A stretch of 64,000 nt of DNA. Origin: Panonychus citri. Taxonomy: Eukaryota > Arthropoda > Arachnida > Trombidiformes > Tetranychidae. The notes under the pieces were generated by a model. That model was not told the origin of the DNA, made no database searches, and saw nothing but the letters and a program-made list of their open reading frames with translations. The first letter of the stretch is position 1; each line of letters begins with the position of its first letter. Made by a program: the position numbers and the translations under genes. The stretch covers positions 2,108,001-2,172,000 of the forward strand of contig NW_026515545.1 of the NCBI RefSeq assembly GCF_014898815.1, written 5' to 3'. Shown piece after piece: positions 36,566 through 46,715 of the stretch.

Positions 36566-39071
36566 TCACTCAGTGATTAAATAATAGACGGAAAAAATGA
36601 TAAAAGCTAAAGATATAATTATTACAAGGGTTGAAAAATAGAGACAGCATTTGGCTGAGAAAATTTTCCTTGGTGATAAACAGGATAAATTAGGGAAACG
36701 GAAATTAATCTCCGGATTAACTTTACAGTAAAGGATGAAAAATGTCACCAACCTCCAAAGGATAAGGTGAAAGGTTAGAGCGGTAAAATGGGTTGAATAA
36801 TCTTTATCATTGAGCTCAAATTTGAACATCACTACGGAGATCACATTATTATACTCAGAATCACTTTGATCGTTTGATGAAAAAGACGAACCAGAATCAC
36901 TTAGACGGACACCGTTCTCATCGGAGTGGCATCTTTTCTGTCCATAAATGGTTAATAAAATGGCCTCAAAAGCGAATCGTATAAAGGAAAGGTAAGTTAT
37001 AAATTGTGCTCGACCCATTGAATTGGATCGTACAAAGAAACCAAAGAAAAGAAAATTGAATAACATTATAACGGTGGCCACGAATATGGAGATGTTAAAA
37101 TTGGTGGTGAAAATGGCTCCGATAAAGAAGCCAACCCCTTGGGCTATATAAGAGGCAAGAATTGATATTGAGACAAAGTTATTAAATCTTGATGACTTGG
37201 TGACAAAGGGAATCGCGTCTACCCATGAATTCAGGCCAATCTGTTGGGTTGTATAATAAGTGAATAGGGAATAGAGGTAGGGAAGGATTAACTGAATCCA
37301 GAATTCTGTTAATGTTCTGGCCATATAATAGGAGGCGGTTGAATACCATCCGTTACGATGTTCATTCATAAAGATTTTTATCTCAGAGGGAAAGGTTAAC
37401 ACCGTTGGCATGAGAACGGCAAACATGAGGAAAAGTAGATTGAAAAATAGGTAAGATATGTTCCTATCGATATTTGATTCCTCACGAAGACGGGAAAGTG
37501 GAACTTGCTCCGTACTATTGGGACGATAATAGTATCCAGCTGAATTTACCCTTAGGCAACCATCATCTACACCAATATTACCATCGTAAAGCATTGAAAG
37601 TAAAAGGGCAACGAATACATGTAAACCAACACGAATAAATAACCATAAAGGTTCACGACAAGTACCATGGAGAAATGAACGTCGAAGTAGATACATCATA
37701 TGGCGAAGGCTAAGGTGATTCCGATTTTCTCTCATTTCTTCAACTTCAGACATTGAACTGGTATCAATTGAATCCATTTCGAATTCAATCAACTTGGCAG
37801 AAGATTCTTCTAATAATCGAACTTTTAATAATTCTTTCTCATCTAATGGTGTTACTATTGAAATTGTCGTTGACTCTTTGGGTTGTTGTTGTTGTTGTTG
37901 GTGATTTTTACGTTGTTGTTGTTGACTTGCAGGTCCATTTGGTGGTGATGAGGATGAGTATGAAATTGGATGAGATGAGAAGGATGTTGGTGGTGGTGAA
38001 AGATGAAGACAATTATTATGATTGTTGGTGTGATTACAGTTATTGAGACAATTATTTGTTGTTGTTGTAAAATGTGAGGGTGAAAGGGGTAAAGGTGACA
38101 GGGAGTTTGATGATAAATTGGTTGTCGTTTTATTGACTTGTGACTTGGCGACTGCTGATGAGGATTTAGATGATGATCGAGATGATCGATGGCTTCGACT
38201 AAAGCAATCGGTTGGTTCTTCTTCGTCCAAAAGGCAAACTGTATTTATCAAAGCGGCATCAATGATAACATCCACTGGATTATGTCCATTTGGACAATTA
38301 ACCTGGAATTGAGATAAATATGAGCGAAGTACTTCCGGTCTACCTTGGTAAAGACATTTACCTGCTCGTGAAAGAACTTAAAGTTGATCAAACAGTTTAA
38401 GAATCTTGTATGAGGGTTGATGAATTGTCGCAATTATGGCCATTCCATGGGCCATAAGTTTTTGCAATTGAGTTAATACGGTAAAAGAAACGTTTGAATC
38501 TAAACCTGATGTTGGCTCATCGATGAATAAAATTTTAGGTTTAACCTCTGAGGCCAATTCTTGAGCGATAACCAAACGTTTACGTTGACCACCCGAACAT
38601 GAGTGTACCAAAGTATGGCGACAATTACGAAGGTCAAGTTGATCAATAAGCTTTTCAACAACCTTGGACTCATTTTGAGCACCCTTTAAACGGGAAGCAT
38701 AAAAAATGGACTCAATAACCGATAAACAAGGGAACAAGTGATCTTCCTCTTTTTGGGTTATAAATGAGGCCTTATTTGCTAATGGATTACGATAGATTTT
38801 ACCCTTATAACAACCTGACCATGTACCAAATAAGCATTGTAACAATGTTGTTTTACCAGCACCCGTGCTCGAATGGTCCCGTGATAGCGGAAAGATCATG
38901 GAATCGAAAGACACCTGAAATGTTTCGTAAAATGGCCTTACGACATTTATGGGACATGGATTTAACCAGGAAACCGTCAAGTAGATCCATTGGTTTATAA
39001 ACGGTAAGGTTTCGCCAGACAACGGCCACATGATTGTTTTCATCAACGGTGGTCACTTGAGGTGGACACAT
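36566..39071 (-). pseudogene. Disrupted intronless ABCG half-transporter
   Basis: ABC transporter of the G (White/ABCG1) subfamily, NBD followed by TMD. From the minus strand: an N-terminal segment (VVWRNLTVYKP), Walker A region, Q-loop FITQKEEDHLFPCLSV, signature SCSGGQRKR, Walker B KPILFIDEPTSGLDS, H-loop ATIHQPS, a Gln/Ser-rich linker of about 170 residues, then six hydrophobic segments ending VYYLITE. Two lesions interrupt it. One extra base at 38872-38873 shifts the frame inside Walker A: AITGP is in one frame and TGAGKTTLL in the next. A TAA at 38380-38378 lies just after FDQL, where ABCG1/4 have a tyrosine. Downstream the frame is open for 600 codons. No intron is visible. The chosen start is the first ATG in the upstream frame, which stays open to 39344 without another ATG. 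It could be a recent pseudogene or, less likely given two lesions, a gene with base errors. Confidence 0.88.
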
Positions 39072-39950
39072 GATGTTATTTGTTGACGGTGGTGATAACT
39101 TTTTACCACTCAAATCAATCGGTTTGATTGTTGATGATCCTGATGATAATCCGTGATGCTGAATGTTGGTTACCTGTTTAGATGGTTGATTATCAGGATC
39201 AGCTGATTGATTATTTAAACCGTTACAACAATCACGGTAACGATTTCCTATGGGTTCACACTTTCCCGTTACGTCACACGGGGTCACTTGTGATGACCTG
39301 GTAAAGGGTGAACCGTTTGGACTTTTGGGTATCGTCGCTCTGCCTTAAGTTTACGGTGAATCACAAAAAAAAAGGTTCTCGGCGATTTTGATTGTTGATA
39401 ATTTTCGTTGATCAACTTTGATGATGATTTATGATGATGATGATGATGATTTAACTGTGAATTAATATAAATTAAAGAGAAATTTTTCTTCAACTCTAAT
39501 CAAAATTAATTGTAAGCAGTTAAACAACAGAAACAACAGAAAAAAGTATTCACAACAATCAAACTGGTTAATTATGATTTCTAAATAGAAGTGATAACTT
39601 TTTTTTGTCTTCTGCGGATTCGATCAATGAATTTAGGTCAAAGTTAAGGTTAATTATTGATGATTAATTGTTGTGATTATATTATATGAGATTATGAGGA
39701 TAAATCGTCAGATTGAACGTTATCCGTTTTTCGATGAGATGAAAAGTCGATAGAGGGACAAGATTAAGGAGAGAGATAGAAAGATGAAGAAAACGAAGGT
39801 AAAACTTAATTTTCGATTAGATTATGATTGCGAATATGATCAGTTGATTGTTGACTGTTAATTGTGGATGAAACTTGTAGGTGTCACGCTTGAATCTATC
39901 AAGATTGATTGTGATTTGCGAAAAATGTTAATCAAGGACTTGTTGATCTA
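39072..39950. other. Upstream flank of the ABCG pseudogene
   Basis: The ABCG reading frame stays open to 39344 but has no ATG. Beyond that the sequence has an ATG/ATC-triplet tract (39420-39450) and no supported gene. It ends abruptly at 39950, where the right copy of the duplication begins. Confidence 0.55.
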
Positions 39951-42849
39951 AAAATCTAAACTTTTCATGGGTGTATTAATCTCCAAACAACCAACATATT
40001 TTAATGAGAAAAACCTCCAATCTTGTCCAGTGTTCATTGAGTTGGTCATCTTGTCCAAAATAATATCAATACAATAATAATAAGAAGAATAATTTAATTT
40101 CTAATAACCAGGTAAACTTGATTATCAACACTATTTAACAATTACACAGGAAAAAGAAATACAATTTATATATTTATAAAAAAAAAGAAAAAGATTATCA
40201 ATCAAATTAACTGAGAAAACAAAACAAAACCAAAAATTTTTTTTCTCTTCATTTCTCTTTCTCTCTCTTTCTTTCTGTTTACTTTAGAATCGAATATCGA
40301 ATATCGATAATCGACAGTAATCGATATATTTGGAAAAACTATCGATACTTTTGAGAGAAAAACAAATTTAATTTAATTTGGAATTTGGAATTTTTTTAAT
40401 TTAGTTTTAATTGTAAAAGTGAGTATTTAATTTGGATTTTAATTGTTTTGGGGGTTTAGAAAGATGAGAATTTTGGGAAATTCGATTAGAGTGAAATAGG
40501 TTTTCTTTTTCTTTTGTTTGATCCTTAGAAACAAAGACTGAACAAGTTGTTACTCTTTGTTAGAAACCAAGTGATCAAATCTGATTAAGCAAATTGGAAT
40601 TGTTATCATGAGATAATCAGAGTCGTTTGTTGATTGTTAAAAGAAAAAGTTAATCTTTACTGATAAAAAGTATAACCTGAGTGCTGAATTATATTCTGGT
40701 TTAAGTTCAAAATCTTTACTTGTTGCTATCTAAAGTATTTGTTTGTTTCCATTGTTGATTTGGTAAAATCTTTTTTTCTTTTGTGTTTTCCTTTTAATTA
40801 ATTTTGATTGTTTTCTTTTCTGTGTTTAGATCAATTTTTGTACCACAATAATGGCTATTCTTCAATTAGTAAAATCTTCTGCTGTAAGATCAATTAGACA
40901 ATTAAGTAATGCTTCTGGTTCCGATGTTGTTGTTGTTTCTGCCCTTCGGACACCAATTGGCTCATTTAGAGGATCATTGTCACAATTAAGTGCTGCTCAA
41001 ATGGCCACTCAGGTGTTTAAAGCTTTAATCAGTCAATCAGGCCTTAAACCTGAGCAAATTGATGAAGTGATTATGGGACACATTTTGACTCATGGTGGTG
41101 GACAACATCCAACTCGCCAAGCAGTAATAAACTCGGGCCTTCCATCAAGCACAGTTACATCAACAGTTAATAAATTATGTGCTTCAGGTATGAAGTCACT
41201 TATGCTTGCATCCGGTTTATTGTCACTTAAACAAGCAAATATCATGATTGCCGGTGGAATGGAGAGTATGTCAAATGTCCCTTACGTTTTGAAAAGAGGT
41301 GACACCAACTATGGACACACTACATTGCATGATGCTCTTCTATCTGATGGACTTATGGACGCTTTTCACAATATTCACATGGGAAATTGTGGTGAAAATA
41401 CTGCTAAAAAGTACGGTATCACCCGAGAAGATCAAGATAAATTTGCAATCTCAAGTTATGAGAAAAGTGCTGCCGCAGCTAAATCTGGACTATTCGACAA
41501 GGAAAGGATTTCTGTTACCGTTCCCGATCGAAAAACTGGAACCAAGACAATTAGTGACGATGAAGAGTATCACAAGGTTGATTTCGGTAAATTGGCAAGT
41601 CTTAAAAGTGTCTTCCAAAAAGACGGAACCATTACCGCTGCCAATTCTTCTAAATTAAACGATGGAGCCGCTGGTTGTATTCTGATGCGATCAGAAACTG
41701 CTAAGGAACATGGATTGAAACCATTGATAAGAATCGTAGATTATGCTGACAATGAATTGGATCCAATTGATTTCCCTGTCGCTCCTGTTGGTGCTATTAA
41801 AAAATTACTCTCTCGTAATGGAATCAGTAAAGATGATGTCAAAATGTGGGAAATTAATGAAGCTTTTAGTTGTGTTCCCTTGGCTCATATTAAGATTCTT
41901 GAATTGGATTCAAGTAAAGTCAACATTCACGGTGGTGCTGTTGCCCTGGGTCACCCTGTTGCTGCTTCTGGAACCCGAATCGTTGCTCATTTAGCTCATA
42001 CTCTTAAATCTGGTGAATTTGGAATCGCTGCAATTTGTAATGGCGGTGGTGGTTCATCCGCTATGCTCGTTCAAGCAGTTTAGTCAGATTCCAATCGCAA
42101 CTATTACAGAAAAAGAGAAATTTTCTTCCAATTTCTTTAATATTTGTAACGACCATTAATCCATAGTCACTGTTAATATTTCCAGCGATTTGGATTAACA
42201 ATTTTGTGCCGAAATTATAAAAGCAAAAATTATATTCTAAGAGAAAAAAAAACTTATATACAAATTGGATAATAAATTTGTTTTAAAAGAAAAATATATT
42301 TATTACTATTTGAGTTTGTATTTAATAAAAAAGTTTTTGTAAGTATTTAACTTGAATATGAGAAAAAAAAGTTCATGTGTACAATGGACTAGATTGGATT
42401 GGTTGAATCAGGACCAGAATCATCGCTGATTTTTGAATAAAATCCAGAATCAAGATCTCCACTTAATCCAGAATTAGAATCAATGTTAACTCCTTTCTTA
42501 GAATCGACAATTGTGAGCGGTTCTGGTCGATTATCTTCAGCAATAATCTCATTGTTCTGGTTACTTAAAGCTCGATAAACACTAAGTAGAGTGATAATGG
42601 ACAAGAAAGAGCCAATGGAAAGAGTTCCAAAAAAGGCACTGGTCAAAGGCCAATTGACCATCATATATCTAATAGAATCAAAGAGAGAAAACAAATCATT
42701 TTAATGACCATAAATTAAAAAAAAACCATTGACAGAAATGTAATCATACCTGAGACCCTTAAGGTTGGCAGTTACAGTTAACATTGCTGAGTAAATTTGG
42801 ATCTTTCGAGCTAATGGAAAATTAAAGTGAATGAAAAAAAAATTAGATG
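39951..42849. repeat. Right copy of the direct segmental duplication
   Basis: Counterpart of 34679-36392. It carries a truncated Shc 5' end (codons 1-36 on the minus strand, ending at 39951), the divergent promoter including the ATCGAT cluster (40288-40348), the full thiolase and the seipin exons 2-3. Small indels aside, it is nearly identical to the left copy. Confidence 0.93.
40851..42083 (+). CDS. Acetyl-CoA acetyltransferase-like thiolase, mitochondrial, divergent (paralogue B)
   Basis: Thiolase-fold enzyme, 410 residues in a single exon. A basic N-terminus (MAILQLVKSSAVRSIRQL) looks like a mitochondrial transit peptide. The nucleophilic cysteine is in NKLCASGMKS (Cys110), the NEAF motif is in WEINEAF, the C-terminal histidine is at about 368 in LGHP, and the second cysteine (396) is in CNGGGGSS. 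Two otherwise strongly conserved thiolase segments differ: the family's GNV-x-GAGxGQAPTRQ region reads GHILTHGGGQHPTRQ, and GHPIGxSGAR reads GHPVAASGTR. Activity is therefore plausible but specificity may be altered. AATAAA at 42271-42276 is the likely poly(A) signal. It is head to head with the truncated Shc copy and tail to tail with seipin. Confidence 0.93.
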   Translation: MAILQLVKSSAVRSIRQLSNASGSDVVVVSALRTPIGSFRGSLSQLSAAQMATQVFKALISQSGLKPEQIDEVIMGHILTHGGGQHPTRQAVINSGLPSSTVTSTVNKLCASGMKSLMLASGLLSLKQANIMIAGGMESMSNVPYVLKRGDTNYGHTTLHDALLSDGLMDAFHNIHMGNCGENTAKKYGITREDQDKFAISSYEKSAAAAKSGLFDKERISVTVPDRKTGTKTISDDEEYHKVDFGKLASLKSVFQKDGTITAANSSKLNDGAAGCILMRSETAKEHGLKPLIRIVDYADNELDPIDFPVAPVGAIKKLLSRNGISKDDVKMWEINEAFSCVPLAHIKILELDSSKVNIHGGAVALGHPVAASGTRIVAHLAHTLKSGEFGIAAICNGGGGSSAMLVQAV

Positions 42850-43505
42850 AATGAATTTCCAACAAAATTATCAACCTTACCTTCAATTGAAATAAATGCT
42901 TTTATCGCAGATCCATGTCCAGGTTGATTTGAATCAATATAATCTTTTTTCAATGGAACTGAAAGATGTTGAGATTCTCCGGCTAATCCAGTAACAAGCC
43001 AAGGCCAATAACATATGATATTTATGATCCTTAAAATTGGTGATTTATAATATAAGATGGATGGTGAAGCATTGTTATGTAATTCTCTGTCTTTTTCATC
43101 CAATAATCTCAATCTAACCATGAACATCCCTTGATTCCAATTAACCTCCGATTCGGGAAGATCCATATCAATTGTGAACTGATATGATTGACCACGAGCA
43201 AATATCGATGGTGTTTTAAAGTCTTGCAGGGCAACTTCAGCATAAGGATTTAAACACTCATCTTGACACCGAGAATCAAATTGGAAATTAATATTTCGAG
43301 TGTAACTTATTGTTGGTATATAGAGAAAGTAAAAGGTTAAATAGATGAACATTGAAGACCAACATATTAATAGGAAAGCGATAAAAATGAATGTTAAACG
43401 ATTAAATGTACTCCATAAGAAGATAATCACTTTGGTCGGTGAAAAAATGGTCAAAAAAGGCCATTGATATGTAGCGGGTTCGTCATCCAATGTTTTCCCT
43501 TTCAT
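42389..43505 (-). CDS. Bscl2: Seipin, complete, three exons
   Basis: ER membrane protein that organises lipid-droplet formation. Minus-strand exons 43505-42881, 42810-42750 and 42668-42389 (phases 1 and 2), 321 residues. An N-terminal cytosolic stretch precedes the first TM (IFIAFLLICWSSMFIYLTF). The lumenal beta-sandwich has the family signatures GQSYQFTIDMDLPESEVN, GMFMVRL and YKSPILR, then IQIYSAMLTVTANLKGLRY and the second TM (LTSAFFGTLSIGSFLSI). The short acidic C-tail ends STNPI. AATAAA on the minus strand at 42304-42299 is its probable poly(A) signal, about 25 bases from that of the convergent thiolase. Exons 2-3 are duplicated at 35933-36353. Confidence 0.93.
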
Positions 43506-44722
43506 TATTATCTAATATTTATGAACACTGAATTTGAATACTCGATAAAATTAACCAAATAGATTTGAATACATTTAAAAGGTTCACAGGTTGATGATGA
43601 TGATGATAGCACAAAGTTCACATAGTAGAGAAGATGATTTAATCTGTGAAAAGAGAAAAGAATTAATTAATAACAATTATACATATAGAAATTTATTCTT
43701 ATTTTTTTTTTGCCAAGAAAAGAAAACCGAAACCAGGAAAATGGAATGACAAATGATTCTAATGAAGGTTAAATTCTAGCAAAACAAGTTACCAACTTAC
43801 CTGATTGAATTACCATTGATCAGATTGTTTGATTGTTCAAAGGAATACCTGAAAATAAATATTAATTGAAATTTAATACGCAGATAATTAACAATTAAAC
43901 AAGAGCAAATTGTAAGCTGAGTGTCAGTTAAGTTGTTGTTATGATTGAACTTACAGCTGATTAATAGGACGTTTCTATAATAGATTTTGTTGTTTTGGTA
44001 AACTTTTCAAACTGATGAGAAATCAGGTTGTAACAATTAAATGTAAAACAATTGATTGAATTAAAATTATTAGTCAAACAATTAATGTGAATTGGAGAGG
44101 TGACCTGACAATGATCTGTTTTAACCAGAAAAATGTACATTAATAACAACACACAAACGGATTACCAATGAAAAGGTTGTTGATCTAATTAATTTATAGA
44201 TTTTGATTTATAATTGAATCAAAATAATTTCCTTCCTACAACAAGGATCAACATAAACACAACGACACAATTAAAAGGAACACAATTTAATAAATTGTTG
44301 ATCAAATTGAGAAGTGAATGTAATTTGTGAAAAAAAATTACCTTGAAAATGAGTGAAATTAATTAAGATGATTAAGTAATTGTAACAATTAGAATGTTAA
44401 TTGATTGAAGAAAACACTTTGATAGATAAAGTAAAAACTCTTCTGATTAGATTGTTAATCAAAACGGTAAAGATTATTAAGATTAGTTAATTAGTGGAAA
44501 TTAAAAGCAAATGGAAAAATAAACTATTCGTTTCTAAGGATTTTCTCATATTCTTTTTTGTTTCTCTTTCTTTTTCTCTTTCTTTTGGTCATCTGTTTCT
44601 CTTTCAACGTCTAGCACTTTGTCTGTAACCTTGTGAATTGTTTACATTTAAGTTAATTGATTTTCTCTTTTTAATTTTTGTTTTTTTCTACAATTTGATA
44701 AATATTCTTAATTGTTTACAAC
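43506..44722. promoter_or_regulatory. Divergent intergenic region between seipin and thiolase C
   Basis: 1.2 kb between head-to-head starts. A pyrimidine-rich stretch (44551-44610) lies upstream of the thiolase start. Candidate non-coding 5' exons of seipin with GT-AG ends may exist (for example donor-like CTTACCTGATTG near 43797 on the minus strand) but cannot be confirmed. No coding region is seen. Confidence 0.45.
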
Positions 44723-45973
44723 ATGCTAATCAGAGTGTTTAAAGCGTTTTCACCCTCATCCATTGGATCAATTGGTCGACAATTAAGTACAAAATCAAAT
44801 CCATCTAAACCTGAGATTGTAATTGTTTCAGCTTTAAGGACTCCAATTGGATCGTTTCGTGGTTCATTGTCTCAATTATCTGGTCCACAATTAGCTTCTC
44901 AGGCAATTAAGGCCATCATAGATGAGACCAAGATTAAACCTGGACAAGTAGATGAGGTTATATTGGGTAATGTTGTCGGTGCTGGTGCTGGACAGGCACC
45001 AACCCGTCAGGCCGTGATCAATGCTGGTCTACCACCCAAGACAATTACCACAACAATTAATAAAGTTTGTGCCTCTGGTATGAAATCAATCATGTTTTCC
45101 GCTTCATCTTTGGCACTTTATCATACCAATATCATGATTGCCGGTGGTATGGAGAGCATGTCAAATGTACCTTTCTATTTGCGACGAGGTGATGCCAATT
45201 ACAATCATGCACAGTTAATTGATGGAATCATTCATGACGGACTTTGGGACTCTTTCCATCAGATTCACATGGGAAATTGCGGTGAAAACACTGCAAAGAA
45301 ACTTGGAATCACCCGAGAAGATCAAGATAAATACGCGATCGCAAGTTACGAGAGAGCCGCTGCCGCAGCTAAATCTGGACTATTCGACAAGGAAAGGATT
45401 TCCGTTGCCATTCCCGATCGAAAAACTGGAACCAAGACAATTAGTGACGATGAAGAGTATCACAAGGTTGATTTCGGTAAATTGGCAAGTCTAAAAAGTG
45501 TCTTCCAAAAAGACGGAACCATTACCGCTGCCAATGCGAGTAAATTAAACGATGGAGCCGCTGCTTGTCTATTGATGAGGTCAAACACCGCCACAGAATT
45601 AGGATTGAAACCTTTGGCTAAGATTGTCGATTATGCTGACAATGAAATTGAACCAATCGATTTTCCAATCGCTCCAGTTGAGGCCATGAGAAAATTATTA
45701 GACCGAAATGGTTTAAAAGCTCATAATGTTTCCATGTGGGAAATTAATGAAGCTTTTAGTGTTGTCCCGTTGGCTAATATTAAATTACTTGGCCTTGATC
45801 CTAATAAGGTCAATATGCACGGTGGAGCCGTTAGTTTAGGTCATCCTATTGGAATGTCAGGAGCTCGAATTGTCCATCATCTTGCTCACAATTTAAAATC
45901 CGGTGAATTTGGAATCGCATCAATTTGTAATGGTGGTGGTGGAGCTTCAGCAATTCTGATTCAAGGAAATTAA
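44723..45973 (+). CDS. ACAT1: Acetyl-CoA acetyltransferase, mitochondrial (paralogue C, canonical)
   Basis: Mitochondrial acetoacetyl-CoA thiolase: two acetyl-CoA to acetoacetyl-CoA and the reverse, used in ketone-body and isoleucine metabolism. It is a single exon of 416 residues with a basic presequence (MLIRVFKAFSPSSIGSIGRQ). All thiolase marks are canonical: GNVVGAGAGQAPTRQ, the nucleophile in NKVCASGMKS (Cys116), WEINEAF, GHPIGMSGAR (His 374) and CNGGGGAS (Cys402). The middle of the coding region, about 45359-45563, is nearly identical in DNA to 41469-41673 of paralogue B, while flanking parts are clearly diverged. The ACAT1 symbol follows the vertebrate mitochondrial enzyme and is by family similarity. 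Confidence 0.94.
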   Translation: MLIRVFKAFSPSSIGSIGRQLSTKSNPSKPEIVIVSALRTPIGSFRGSLSQLSGPQLASQAIKAIIDETKIKPGQVDEVILGNVVGAGAGQAPTRQAVINAGLPPKTITTTINKVCASGMKSIMFSASSLALYHTNIMIAGGMESMSNVPFYLRRGDANYNHAQLIDGIIHDGLWDSFHQIHMGNCGENTAKKLGITREDQDKYAIASYERAAAAAKSGLFDKERISVAIPDRKTGTKTISDDEEYHKVDFGKLASLKSVFQKDGTITAANASKLNDGAAACLLMRSNTATELGLKPLAKIVDYADNEIEPIDFPIAPVEAMRKLLDRNGLKAHNVSMWEINEAFSVVPLANIKLLGLDPNKVNMHGGAVSLGHPIGMSGARIVHHLAHNLKSGEFGIASICNGGGGASAILIQGN

Positions 45974-46715
45974 TTCCATCAATTTATTTTCCATTCAAAA
46001 TTTAAATTCTATCAATTTTGTCGAGCTTTTTATTTCCTGGTTTAATTGATTGTGGTGCCTTAAATATCAATATTTTTATAAAAATAATATTGGAATCAAA
46101 TTGTTTACAATTAAACAGAAATTTATACATTCATATTGTATATTTACAAATGAATTTTGAGAGAAATCAATTGAATCAATTTCTCTTTTGTTAGACGATT
46201 TACTGAATTAGATTATCTTGTATCCAGGATGAAAATCAATCGATAATTAACTTTTTCAAGTGATTAAGATAAATTATGATTGATTATCTTAATCGATAAG
46301 AATAAGTTTCTATTATCACCAAAAGTTAACTTTTTTTTCTAATACAATCAACTAATCATATCTATAAATTGTAACAATTATCATCTCTTGGAATTGTTTG
46401 TCCATCTTTGAAAGAAAAAGAAAAAAAAAGAAAAAGAAAACTTTTGTTAATTAACCAAAAATTAACGAGAAAATTAAATTGTTCAATTAAAATTAAATTC
46501 CAAAGAACAATTTATATCCGATAGATGGCAGAGTAAAATGAGCGATTCTGATTGGTTCATTTTTGTTTTTCTTTCAAATTCAAACTGAAAATTATGATTC
46601 ATTTTATTGAATTTGATTTGATTTCTTATTTAACTGTTTCACCTTTACCCTTATTTAAATTGAATTGTTTAATTATGTTTCGTCTCATTGACAAGTTTAT
46701 TGTTAAGTTAATAGA
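45974..46715. other. Thiolase C 3' flank and primase upstream region
   Basis: AT-rich with A/T homopolymers. At 46518-46529 lies CCGATAGATGGC, about 190 bases before the primase start and similar to the minus strand of 327-338. No gene is supported; short ORFs here are shadows. Confidence 0.5.
46518..46529 (+). promoter_or_regulatory. Candidate promoter motif CCGATAGATGGC
   Basis: This word lies directly upstream of the primase coding region. A one-mismatch version is present upstream of Ror (327-338, minus strand). Function is inferred only from position and recurrence. Confidence 0.25.

Noticed and set aside
38866..38880. Explaining the ABCG Walker A frame change by an intron
   Set aside because: The two frames abut within a few bases (AITGP, then TGAGKTTLL), leaving no room for a GT-AG intron.
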